Assembly: GCF_010389155.1 (NCBI RefSeq)
Contig: NC_057763.1
Span: 9,548,649-9,612,648 of the forward strand
Reading direction: 5' to 3'
From: Erigeron canadensis
Taxonomy: Eukaryota > Streptophyta > Magnoliopsida > Asterales > Asteraceae
Length of the DNA: 64,000 nucleotides
Shown here piece after piece: positions 44,173 to 56,200 of this stretch (within the stretch, counting starts at the first letter, position 1; each line of letters opens with the position of its first letter). The notes beneath the pieces were generated by a model, which did not search any database, had not been told where the DNA came from, and was given only the letters and a program-made list of their open reading frames with translations. The position numbers and the translations under genes were made by a program.

Positions 44173-46600
44173 TCTTATAGAGGCAGCACGCACTATGCCC
44201 AGTGAGTCCTCTCTTCCGTGGTTTGGGCTGAAGCAGTCAACAGCTGGTCACAACTCAAATAGATGTCTTATTGTCAAAAGACATGACAAAACTGCTTATG
44301 AAGTTTAAGAGGAAAGAAACCTCAAATCAAACTTCATGTATTTGGAGGTACTGTCTTTATTCTAATAATAAGGATCATTTAGGGAAATTGATCCTAAAGC
44401 TGATGATGGTTACTTTGTTGGATACTCTTCTTTTGCAAAGCTTTTAGAGTATTCAATACTCGTCTTCAAAAAGTGGATGAATCAATTCATGTCACTTTTG
44501 ATGAAAGCTCTTTCGCTCTTAGGATATCCAGCCATCTTTACTGAAGAGATCTTCAATGAGTTCATAAACCCTCCTATGGAGGATGCTGAATCATATGTCG
44601 ATGCTTCTTGCTCGCCTCCTCTTGATCTGCAACTCACTGAGAGGATATTCAGCAGACCCTGAGCTGGAGCAAGTTGCTGCTCATATCTATCGATGAGCCA
44701 GTTGAGCCTATCTTAAGGTCAATCCATGCAGCACAGCCAAACTAGATCACTGGCTGATGAGTGCAAGTTGATGACTCTGCTGATGAAGAGTTTCATGATG
44801 CTTCAGCTAACACTGAGGATATGGAGTCTGCTGACGACTCCAACATCAATGATAACTCAACCTCTCAAATAACTCAACTGATCAGCATGACATGAACCCA
44901 CTGTCACTATTGACCTTTCTATATAAATCCTCTTCCTTCTGTTCAATCTCCCCATCTTCTGCTGATACTCAACTAGGTTCTCAAGGTCCTTCACTAGGTG
45001 GACAGCCAGTCATCCTGCTCACCAAATATTGGTGATCCTCAGCAGGGCATTGTGACTAGATCAGCGACTAGAAAACAGTCTATATGTTAACTTCTTGTCA
45101 ATGATCACTCCCAAAAATATTGGTGAGGCAATGGCTGCCCTCTTGGGTTGCTGCCATGCAGGAAGAACTCACTCATTTCAACGACAGCACGTCTGGTTTT
45201 AGTTCCTTTACCACATGGTAAGGACTATTGGTACCAAATGGGTCTATAGAAATAAAATGGACGAAGACAGTGTTGTTGTACGAAACAAGGCTAGGCTGGT
45301 GCACAGCTTATCTTCAAGAAGAAGAGTCGACTTTGATGAAACCTTTGCTCCAAGGCCAGAGTAGAATATCGCTTATTTTTGGCACATGTGCTTTATCGAG
45401 ACTTCAAGGTCTATCAAATGGATGTTAAGTGCCTTCCTAAATGGAAAACATCGATGAAGAGTCTATGTCGAGCAGCCACCTGGTTTTGAAGATCCAGCCA
45501 AGCCACATCATGTCTATCGTCTCTATAAGGCCTTATACGGTCTTAAACAAGCCCCCAGGGCTTGGTACGACACTCTCTCAAAATTTCTTCTCTCTAACAA
45601 CTTTCAGCGAGGATCCATTGATAGCACTCTTTTCATCTTCGAAAAAGGTGCTCATATACTAATGTCCAATTTATGTTGATGACATATCTTTGGATCCTCA
45701 GCACTAAACTATGTCCAAATTATGTTTAGCTCTCTAATGTCATCTCATTTTGAAATGAGTATGATGGGAGAATTACCTTCTTTCTTGGTTTGCAATACAT
45801 CAGCTCACTGATGGTATTTTTACAACCAGAAAAGTATATCCGAGACATGTGGCTAAGTTGATATGTCTGACATTTCTCCAAAGCCAACCCCCATGTCTCC
45901 TCCAATAATCTCCATGCTGATCCTGATGGTAAGCATGTGAACCCCACTCACTATCGTGGGATGATGGCTCGCTAATGTATTACAGAAGTCGTCCTGATAT
46001 CTGTTTGCTACTTGCTTATGTGCAAGATATCAAGCATCTCCTAGAGAGTCTCCTTTCTTGCTGTCAAACGCATCTTCAATACCTGAAGGGCACTATGACC
46101 TTAGGTCTTTGGTATCCCAGGGAGGCAAATTTGATCTAGTTGCTACTCTGATTCTGACCATGCTGGTTGCATTTAGATTGTAAGAGTACCAGTGGAGGAT
46201 GTAACTGTTGGGGGGGAGATTAACTAGTTGGTCTAGTAAAAGAAACGGCATACAGTGTCCATCTCCACTGCTGAAGCAATATGTGTCGGCAGCAAGTTGC
46301 TGTGCACAAGTCTCTGGATGAAACACCAACTCGCTGACTATGACTTAGATTACATTAAGTTTCCCATTATGTGTGACAACACAAGTGCGATTGCTATCAC
46401 ACATAACCTGTTCAACATTCCAAAACAAACACATAGACATAGGTACCATTTCATACGTGACCACGCATGAAAGGGGATGTTGAAATTTATTTCATCCCCA
46501 CTAATGATCAACTCGCTGACATCTTCACAAAACCCTTAGATGAGAAGAGATTTAAAGATCTTGTCAGCAGGTTGGGAATGTTGAATGGACTCAACTATCT
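44173..46600 (+). pseudogene. Element C pol, copy after the gap
   Basis: Homologous to 37274-39779. Frames break every few hundred bases through single-base losses, for example near 44305, 44330 and 45300. It carries the same small insertion in RT near 45715 and the same loss near 46465. This is most simply the low-quality end of a contig, not a second gene. Confidence 0.8.
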
Positions 46601-49600
46601 AACTTACATGAGTCAGCAAGTTTAAGTTTGTCTTACTTGCGTAAAAACAAAATAAGGCAATGGAAAGCCAAAAGTTTCCATCTAGTCCAATAGCAAACGG
46701 TTATTAGGAAAGACTCATAAAATCCGTTGATCCTGTTGCTTTGGGAAAAAGCATAATAAAGGCAATGGAAGCCAAAAGTTTCCATCTAGTCCAATAGCAA
46801 ACGGTTATTGGTAAAGACTCCTAAAATCCGTTGATGGCTGACAATTGCCAAAAATTGTATCTCAGCGAGCATATGACCATCTTATTTAAAATGTGTTCTT
46901 ATCGATACGTTCGCTGAGACATGTTCTATTAAATAACATAAACATATAAATAAACATAGGACTCGATCTGAAACTCACTATTTCGCATGTACTATGTTGG
47001 CAACATGGCAGTCTTGTGCGCCACATATTATTACCTTTACAAAAGTTACCACTTGTTTACTCGAGTACGTCATCTGTCCACTTGAGACCATGACTATGCC
47101 TCTGTTGGTCTGTATCTGTCAGACGCATACGGCGCATACGCGAGTATTTGAAAAATCTTTTTTCTTTTTTCAAAACGTTACTCACAAAGGGTTTTATAAA
47201 TATAAATTTATATAGGGTTACAGTTGTTAAACAACTGTAGATGTTGAAAATGAGGAAAGAGAAAAACTCTCTTTTGTCCTTTCATTTCTGACCAATCACA
47301 TTCCTTCACCACACCCCCTATATACAACTTCATACCCATACTTCCTTTTTCATGCTTTCTTTCAACTATTCATTCTCTTCAAAATCTCTCAAAAATTCTT
47401 CATCTTCTAAAATCATCATCTCTGCTTTCTCCGTTCTCTGCATCTTCATATCTTTTCTCTAAACTTTAAAATGGCTTCATCTTCTCAAACTCCATCTGCT
47501 TCCGCCGCCACTCAAAAGTTTATCTAAATTCTTCTTCCCCTTTTCTCCATCTGCTAATATTGTAAAATCTTCAAAGATCTCTTTCAATGCTTCTGAGATG
47601 GTTGTTAAACCTAATACCATCTCGGCTCGTCTGAAGTACCGAAAGGTACAAAAGGATATAAGCCAATACTTGATTTCATTCATGCTTCCCCTGCCAGTCA
47701 CTGTATAATGGCAGATCGGGAGAAGATTTATGTTCATCTTCTTCGTGAATTCTGTGGAGTGTAACTATGACGAGTCCACCAGTCTATAGTGGGTATTGTT
47801 CGAGAAGGAACAAAGTCCATCTCTATCACTCCAGCGTCATTACGCCGTACTCTACGCTTCCCACAAGAAGATGGGGACAATGTGTTTGTGGAAGCTGCTG
47901 GAGATGACGAGTGGAAGGCATGGTTGCCTTCCATCGGGTACAATAACAACTTGAGGAACCCTCCGGCTATACCCTAGCAATCCACTTAAACAAAATCTCC
48001 CAGGGATATGGAGGGTTCTATTCACCCATGTGATTCAGTGCATGGGTGGTAACTCTGGGTCATATAATCAGGCGTCTTCTACTTCGATGCCTATTATTCA
48101 TGCCTTAGCGAAGGAGGTTTGTAGATTTGCCTTGTTGATCTTCAACGATATGAAGAACAAGGTCTCGCTGACACAGATCTCACACAGTGCCCTTTGAGAA
48201 TTTTCTCCTCATCTTCAAAGAGGGCTGGGGACGAGTATGATCTACCAAATGCTGCCATGATACAAGTTGCACGGGTCGGTAGCAACATCTATAAGCAACC
48301 TGCTGAACACTTGGTTGCTCGCCTCACTCCACACATAAAAGAGGTACTCTTCTCCCTAAACTCTTCTTTATACCCCAAAAGCAGCGACTGGAAGGTAGCA
48401 CTTCTTTCTGATGAAGTGGCTGATACGGTCGTTGCGAACGCTGCAATGCCTTCTAAGGCTGGTTCGCTGATAAACCCCCCAGCGACCTCCAAAGCCTCTA
48501 AAAAGACCAAAAATATTCCTAAGGCAGCGTCCCCAACTAAAAATCTACAATCTTCACCCTCCGCTGTCGTCCCAAAACGAAAGCGGAGTGATTCAAAGGG
48601 CAAACCAAAGGTTAGGAAGTCCTCTACGCCCAAGGACGATATACCCAAGCCACCCTATCAGCAGCCTCCCAACAGGCTGTTGACGAGTTTAAACGGGGGC
48701 AGCAAACAGCCACTCAAATTTCTGTAGAGAGAGGTTGGTGAAGATATTGGGACCCCAACCCACTAGAGGTCTTAGTCCAAATCCACCCCATAAAAATTCC
48801 CTCTTCTCTTCAAATACCCTGAGTCGTTGACAGCAGCCAGATCACAGGTGATGCTAGAGCCAACACCCTCTACGGCCGATGATACCTTGGTGGAACAACA
48901 CACTGAGGTTGAGGCACCAGGTTCCCTTTCCCCAAACTCTATCAATGTCTCGGAAACTGTTTGTGCAGGGACCGAGACTAACATTTTTGCAGACTTTGAT
49001 ATGGAGAATGAATACGGCAGCGAGTTGATCCACAAGATTCTCATGCGAAGTTACACTCGCTGCGCGCTAAAGAGAGTGAAGAAGAAGTTGTTGTAGGTGA
49101 GGTCTTTGAAGGTGATATGGGCTTTATAATGATTGGGGAGAATCAAAGAAATGAGAGATGCCCGAGATGCTTGCTGACATGCCCTCCTCCTCCTCCTTAC
49201 CCCCAAGGCCCCAGAAATTTTTGAACCTATAGACATTTGGAGAGTTTAAGACTGAGCTCAACAATGAAGAATTGCAAAGAAGAAGGAGCTGTGCAAGAAT
49301 CAACGTATTAAACTAGGAGTGTATGTTGAAGTTGAAGAACTGGATGATGAAGTAATAATGGAAGTGCCTCCTATGCATCATCCAGATTTCTTTGGCACTC
49401 CTTGCTCCAAGTACCCAGTCTCTCTAAGAACACTAAGGATGCCAGAGCTTGACGATGAAAGAATATACACCGCAGTTGATTTACCTGGACTTGACTATGT
49501 TGAAACATATCAATTGCAAGAGTTGCTGAGAAGAATTCAGGTGTGCCAAAGTCAAGGGAATAGGCATGGGTACTTGTATGTGTGGTTGGTTGATCAGGTT

Positions 49601-50872
49601 GCCCAAGTACATTTAGAAGCGCATACAAATTTTCAATACTTGGTGCATAGCAGTGATAATCTCAACGATGGGCTGGCTGAGCAGAAAGATGTAATTATTA
49701 GATTGATTAAGGCCCAACAGCAACACACTGCATCAAATGAGAGGCTCTTCAAGCAGAATCAAACCCTTCTAAATGCAAGTATGAATCGGGTTAGTGTCTC
49801 CAACTCCTCTATCTCTGCCTCGCTGAATAAACTTAAAGAACAAATTGCTAAGTTAGCGATGGCCACTGAAAACACTGCCTTCTCTCTTCTCTCAACAACT
49901 CTCCCAATCAAATATTCTTTTTACTGCTCAACTCAATCACCTTCAAAACTCCATCAACTCCTTCTCTCGAAATCAAAGAAATTTTCTCTCAACTCTCACC
50001 AATGAAATAGCCTCTCTCAAATCTTCCTTAAATTTCTCTTCATCGGCTGCTGATAAACTCAGGATAGAGGAATCCATCAGCAGCCAACGCAAACTTGAAA
50101 GGGAGGTCTCTGACCTTAAACAGATGATGAAGGAAATGATGGGTATCCTCAAGAATAAAGTGGAAGTAGCAAATACTCCAGCTACTTCCAAGGGGGAGAA
50201 AACTGCAGTTAACGAGGAGACCCCAACTGCTGAAAGTGTCCCCCTCGCTGCCAAAGATAGTGTACAGGCAGCAAGTGTTGAGGGGGAGCACGCTGAAGAA
50301 GGAAGTGCAAAGCCCGCTGAAGTTGTGACAGCGAGGCCAATAAATGTGTCAGCTTTCAAACCAACTGATGAGTTTCATGCTGCCCTTGTAAAGAAGGATG
50401 CTGATAAGGGAAAAGCAGCGGCAGTAACTCAAGGCAAACCACCTAAGGTTCCCATCTCAGCAACTGCACAAGAAGACAAGCTCATGTCTGGAGCTCTCCC
50501 AAAGTCTTCTTCAAAAACATCTGCTGAACTCACTCCCACTGAGATAGTCATCCAAGAAGAACTGAAGAAAAAGAGAATTCAAGAAGAACTATCTTAGAAA
50601 CTGATAAGTGAGCTGATTGTCAATGAAGAACTTGAAGGTGCTGACGATGAAACCAAAAGGTTAGCCAAGCAGTCTAGTGGTTTGGAAGCTCTCAAGAGGA
50701 AAGAGTTTGAATTCTTTGCAAGTAAGGAGAAGAAGCTTGAAGAAGCACGCCAAGCCTATCTTACTTCAAGAGAGGTAAGGCAAAGAAAAGAAGAGATCAT
50801 ATGGGTCAAGCCTACTCTTACTCAGCAACGAATGAATCTTCAAGTTCAGAGGAAAGGTGTGCCCAGGGTGTT
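44173..50872 (+). repeat. Second copy of 37274-44072, probable false duplication
   Basis: The segment repeats 37274-44072 in the same order: integrase end, RT, RNase H, hairpin repeats, leader, ORF3. It is 99 bases shorter (6,700 against 6,799), mostly through scattered one-base deletions that are densest near the gap. The pol lesions of the first copy are present here too. Confidence 0.9.
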
Positions 50873-51470
50873 CACTCTTAAAAATGTCAAATCTGACACC
50901 CTTGGGCCCACTAAGTGGATCGAGATCTATAAGCTCATCAAAGACAACAAAACACCGGTCTTTGATCCACTCCTAAAGATGGCTGGTGAGCAAATCAAGC
51001 AGACAGGGAGGATGGAAAAGAAGTACAAAGTTGAAGACTCCTTGCTCAGTGCTGCCAGACATCCATACTCTCCTCCCTCTCAGCAACCCAGAAGCGGTGT
51101 CAAGAGGACAGCTTCTGGTCAGGTTACATCCTCACTCCCCACCATGCTTAGAACTTTGCCAAAATCTGATATTGGGGAGGAATCATCACTCAACCTTCGC
51201 ATGCCTTCAAGACTGCTTTTCGTGGATGGGTTGTACAGTGAAGATTTGGGAGGATTTTGCTTCACTAATGTTCATGGTCATGAGCTCTTTTTTAGGACCA
51301 GTGAAATCTCCGCTGCTCCCTCTGGATTTCTTGTAAAGCTAAGGAAATACTGCTCAAGGACTTCAAACAATCCAAGATTCATTCAGCTGATTGATGAAGA
51401 GCTAATGAAGACCGAGAGACAAAAAGACAAGGCGTTCATAGAAGCAAAACAAGAATCTGTATGGGAGTAG
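47471..51470 (+). pseudogene. Element C ORF3, copy after the gap, with C-terminal domain
   Basis: Starts at ATG 47471. The N-terminal domain is broken by small deletions. From about 48240 longer frames appear: 48194-48727, 49319-50005, 50124-50597 and onward. A single in-frame TAG at 50595-50597 precedes the C-terminal domain (about 50680-51470; LRTLPKSDI, LNLRMPSRLLFVDG, IDEELMK, SVWE) that aligns with the end of ORF3 in element B. A coiled-coil region lies at about 49700-50160. Together with the copy before the gap it indicates a protein of roughly 1,000 residues or more. Confidence 0.65.
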
Positions 51471-51595
51471 TTTTATACTTGTAACTTGTTTACTTTGCTG
51501 TTCTTGTAACTTGTTTCTCATATATAAAATCAGCATTGTATCAAAAATCCCTTGTCAAATGTTTGTTAGTGCAAGCCTTCTATTTAGGGGGAGAT
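51471..51595 (+). other. ORF3 3' untranslated region and polypurine tract (element C)
   Basis: A short non-coding stretch after the ORF3 stop (51468-51470) ends in TTTAGGGGGAGAT directly before the 3' LTR. This is the plus-strand primer site, which element B has lost. Confidence 0.8.
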
Positions 51596-52263
51596 TGTTG
51601 GATCAGGGATTCGCTGAGGGACTCAGCGAGTGGCTCATTCAGCGAGCTGTCAGCGAGCTCATACATCTGCAAGCATAATCTATCTTCAAAGTCTAAAGGA
51701 TATGTTCAATGACTCACCGTCCAGTATTTGTTAGTCAAATATGAGCGGGAATTTGAAGATTAGAAGAATGGTCCCAGGACACGTGTGAAAGATCAAGATG
51801 AAGACATGTGACCTTGTACTACTTCGGTGCAGTGAAGTTTCTCTTCATACCGTTTTTGGAAACAAACAAGATGAAGGAAAGAGGCTTCTGCAGATCTGAA
51901 TGATCCACCAATAGATAGTTGACAACCTTCATGTGTCAACATCTACTAGGGTAGTCATGTGATTCCTTATCTGCCTATAAAAGGAATCACTTGACCTAGC
52001 CACCAAAAAACTGGTTGGTGTGTTCCACAGTTTACCTTATTTTCTCTAAGTAATTGTTAAGTTTTGTGTGTTCAAAAACTTAACATATTTTTCTGTTTAT
52101 TGTTTATTGTTGTGTTATCAAACAACCATCCATGTTTTCATCGTTTAGTTGAAATACATAAAACTAAACAAAGTTCTTTACATCTCATCTCTGTTATTGT
52201 TATTTCGTATTTACATTATAAGTTAGTCAATTAAAACACAAGCAGTACATTAGAGGACCATCA
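51596..52263 (+). repeat. Element C 3' LTR
   Basis: 668 bp, TGTTGGATC...CCATCA. The TATA box is at 51976-51983 and the 10-bp inverted repeat at 51959-51968 and 51981-51990. It differs from the 5' LTR by a few substitutions and several one-base deletions, one 11-bp repeat unit and a short insertion near 52235. Confidence 0.95.
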
Positions 52264-52268
52264 TGGAC

Positions 52269-52690
52269 ACTTGGATTCATTTTTGAGCTATATATATATA
52301 TATATGTTGAAACGTGGCGAATGAAAACATTTATTTATCTTCTAAAATTTTGTCCCCCTGACCCCGGCATTATTGTTGAATAATTATGAATTTATTTATA
52401 ACTTTTTTTTCATCAAACATAGTATACATCGAAAGAACTAGCTATTTGCACTATCTCAATTAGCTTAAACTTTTCATACAAATGCATATTAAGTAAAGAG
52501 TTTAATCATTTCATTTTATAGAAGAAATTAACATTTGCATTTCATCATGCATCATATCCAGTAACGATAATTAACAAAGATGGTTTTATATACTTACTAT
52601 CAATTGATAGTATATCGTTGATGTATCGTCTTGAAAACCATCTTTCTATCCTCCGGTAAAAACATGACTCTCTCGTTTCACCTTGTTGTT

Positions 52691-52715
<25 letters not shown>
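52269..52715. other. Distal part of the orphan Gly-rich promoter, plus microsatellites
   Basis: The sequence after the target duplication (GGATTCA..., TTGAAACGTGGCGAATGAAAA, TTTGTCCCC) continues the upstream homology to Gly-rich gene 2 that is interrupted at 32226. A TA microsatellite lies at about 52293-52305. A TA/GA microsatellite is at about 52690-52720. Confidence 0.6.
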
Positions 52716-52721
<6 letters not shown>

Positions 52722-52923
52722 GTTTTAGGTAAAATAAAACAAGTATTAAAATAAAACAAATAAAATAATATGCTTCTCTTCACTAAAGATCACCGTGCAT
52801 CATGAAAGTCATCGTGCATCAATTGCCTCGTGAATCTTCGTGCTTCAATTTAATCATGATCTAAGGGTCAAGATCTTATCCTATTTGTTTTTACTTTAAT
52901 ACTTGTTTTAAAATACCGAACTC
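52716..52923. mobile_element. MITE-like element with 40-bp imperfect inverted repeats
   Basis: The ends are inverted copies around AAAACAAGTATTAAA (about 52737 and complement near 52895). The interior repeats ATCGTGCATCA-like words. Both sides are TA-rich microsatellites, so the target duplication is obscured. Confidence 0.55.
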
Positions 52924-52972
52924 ATATATATATATATATATATTATATGTGTGTGCCCCATAAAGTTTCGTG

Positions 52973-53205
52973 TGTTAACGAAGCAAAGATAATATTTAGG
53001 GTTTTTTCTTTATTGATCTTTTTCTTATTACTCGATTACATTGATGGTCCCTTTATTTATAATGATACTATACATGTAGATATGGAAACAAAGAATGGCT
53101 TGCTGCCTACGATATCTTGTAGCCTAAGTCGACCTAAAGATGGAATCCTTTATTTTTGGGAAGTGATGATTTCGTTTCTGATCTCGTAATCTTCTAATTC
53201 TAACA
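52973..53205 (-). repeat. Element D 3' LTR
   Basis: 233 bp, bounded by TG...CA and preceded in sense by a GAGGGGGGAG polypurine tract. The pol frame runs about 55 bp into it before stopping at 53150. It contains TATTTATAAT-like AT boxes. Confidence 0.95.
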
Positions 53206-56200
53206 CTCCCCCCTCAAGTTGAATAATGGGATCACCAAAATTCAACTTGCTTAAACACTTGCAAAACATCACTGTTCCTACTGCTTTAGTTAATATGTCC
53301 GCCAACTGATCTTCTGATTTGACAAACGGTATTTTAATTATTCCATCTTCAAGCTTCTCTTTAATGAAATGTCGATCAACTTCAACATGTTTAGTCTTAT
53401 CATGTTGTACTGGATTCTCTGAAATTTGAATAGCAGCTTCATTGTCACACATTATTTGAATACTCTCTTTTGGAACAAATCCTATTTCAGACACAAGTTT
53501 TCTTAACCATAATGCTTCTGCTAATCCTTTAGCAATTCCTCTAAACTCAGCTTCAGCACTTGATAATGACACTACTTTTTGTTTTTTACTTTTCCATGTG
53601 ACAAGATTACCTCCTACCACGGAAAAATACCCTGAAGTTGACCTTCTATTTCATTTGTCTCCTGCCCAGTCAGCAACTGTGTACACTTGAATATTCATCT
53701 GACCATTTGCTTGAAATAGAACCCCATGACCAATAGTACTTTTGAGATATCTGATGATTCTTAAAACAGCATCCATATGATCCTTTTGAGGTTGGTGTAT
53801 AAACTGACTCACTACTCCAACAGCATAAGCAATATCCGGACGAGTATGAACTAGATAAATAAGCTTACCCACCAAACGCTGATACCTGCTTTTATCAGCA
53901 AGTTCATCTTCTGTCTTTATAAACAACTTTTGATTGATTATCATAGGTGTATCAGCTGGCTTACAATCAATCATTCCTGTCTCTGCTAGAAGATCCAGTA
54001 TATACCTTTTTTGACAAATGAAAATACCCCATTCTGACCTAAAGACTTCTATTCCAAGAAAATATCTGAGATTCCCTAAGTCCTTCATTTCAAATTCTGC
54101 ACATAATGCTTCTTCCAACCGCTTAAATTCTGCTTTATTATTTCCAGTAATAATCATGTCATCAACATAGATTATCAAACACGTTACAAGACCGTCCTTA
54201 TGATTAAGAAACAAAGTATGATCTGAATTAATCTGTTTATAACCATATTTCTTCATTGCCAATGTGAACCTACCAAACCATGCTCTGGGTGACTACTTTA
54301 GTCCATACAAAGATTTCTTCAATTTACACACTTCTCCATGTTTAAAATTATGGGAGAAACCAGGAGGAGCTTCCATATACACTTCTTCTTTTAGTTCTCC
54401 ATGCAAGAAAGCATTTTTCACATCAAACTGGTGGAGAGGTCAACCTTGATTAGCTGCAATAGAAAACAGAACCCTTATAGTGTCTAATTTTGCAACTGGA
54501 GAGAATGTTTCTGAGTAGTCAATTCCATAGGTTTGCGTGTACCCTTTAGCAACTAACCTAGCCTTATATCTTTCAACAACACCATCGGGTCTATATTTGA
54601 TTGTATAGATCCACCGACACCCTACTGGCTCTTTTCCTCTTGGTAAAATACACTTCTCCCACGTTTCATTCTTTATCAGTGCATCCATTTCCATGTCCAT
54701 AGCCTCTTTCCATTTCTCTGTCTTCAAGGCTTCTTCGACATTTGATGGAACATCTTCTGAATATAACTTTGCTATGAACGCCTTTGCTTCCTTAGAAAAA
54801 TACCCTTTTGCTACATTACTCATAGGGTATTTAGAATTTCTTGAGAATTTTTCTGGAGAATATCGATTTGCTGGAATTCCTCGAGTTGACCTGGGTGGCA
54901 AAACATACTTTTCTGGAGCTGGAACTGGAGTTGTAATTACATCTTCTACATTCTCCTGCACATCATTATCATCTAATCCTCCCATATTATCTAGAGAAGG
55001 TTCAATCACCAAATTATCATTTGCCAAAGAAGAAGAAGAAGCACTTACCTCGGATATCAGGTTCGGGTTGATATTGTCGTTGGCACTTCGTGGAGAGGAC
55101 TGTTCTTGTTCTTCTTCAGAGTGTTCATTTTCAGCATTATTATTATCAGGAGCTGACATATAACTCAACCAACTCAGTGTGTCACTTTCATTCTCCCCCT
55201 GACCACTGTGTTGCGGGGAGTAGAAATAATTGGTTTCAAGAAAATCACAATTCATCGTGGTAAACATACGATGAGAATCTGGATTGTAACATCGATATCC
55301 CTTTTGAGTTACCCCATACCCCAAAAAAACACATTTTTCAGCACATGGATCGAGTTTATCACGAAAGGACTTAGGAATATGAACAAACACGACACAACCA
55401 AAGACTTTGGGTTGAAGAGTAAGAGCTTGTGGAAGTGTATGGTGATCAGTTAGTACTTTTAAAGGGGTCTTCATCTTTAGGATTTTCGTAGGAAGTCGGT
55501 TAATCAGATAGGTTGCAGTGGCTAAAGCTTCTGGCCAAAAATTCTTAGGAATACATGATTCAATTATAAGAGCTCTAGTCATTTCTAACAAAATCCTATT
55601 TTTCCTTTCAGCAACACCATTTTGTTCTAGGGTATAAGGACACGTAGTTTGATGAATTATCCCTTTAGATTGGAAAAACAAACTCATTTGTGTATTTACA
55701 TATTCCCCACCATTATCTGATCGAATCACTTTGATAGAGTTGCCAAATTGATTTTGAATCATGTTATAAAAAACAACGAATCTATCATAAACCTCAGCTT
55801 TATTTTTTAAAAAATAAATCCAAGTCATACGGGTGCAATCATCAACAAAAATAACATAATACCGAAAACTTTGCCCCCCAATAACTGGAGCAGGACCCCA
55901 CACATCAGAATGAACTAAAGAAAACAGAACTTGAACTCTAGTATTACTTGGTTTATAGGTTTGTCTATGACTTTTGGCTAAGATACAAGTTTCACAAGAA
56001 CTTGTTTTATTTAAAGGAAAAAACTGAGGAAACAGATTATGCAAATAACTAATTGATGGATGTCCCAATCTTCTATGCCACAACCAAGCTTCCCTCTCTT
56101 TTGTCCCATGAGCCAACATCACACTTCTAGTCTGAGTCACTTCATCAACATAATACAGTCCATCTCTCTCAGTGTCACGCCCAATAATCTGTCCCGTCCT

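Larger units (their letters stand above)
32227..52263 (+). mobile_element. Element C: Sirevirus-like Ty1/copia retrotransposon (apparent 20 kb, real about 13.2 kb)
   Basis: LTRs at 32227-32905 and 51596-52263 are flanked by TGGAC (32222-32226 and 52264-52268). The order is PBS, gag with second knuckle, pol, tandem hairpin repeats, TATA/leader, ORF3, polypurine tract. The layout matches element B in opposite orientation. The interior contains a 100-N gap flanked by near-identical 6.7-6.8 kb copies. Removing one copy and the gap gives about 13.2 kb. Gag and pol are broken by a microinversion, stops, a deletion and a small insertion, so it is non-autonomous as read. Confidence 0.9.

Noticed and set aside
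44060..44308. Open frame spanning the N gap
   Set aside because: Its sequence is unknown over the gap and the two sides do not join in reality.
44173..50872. A second, independent pol-ORF3 cassette in tandem
   Set aside because: It restarts exactly at a 100-N gap, shares private lesions with the first block and has error-like deletions near the gap. A false duplication explains it better.
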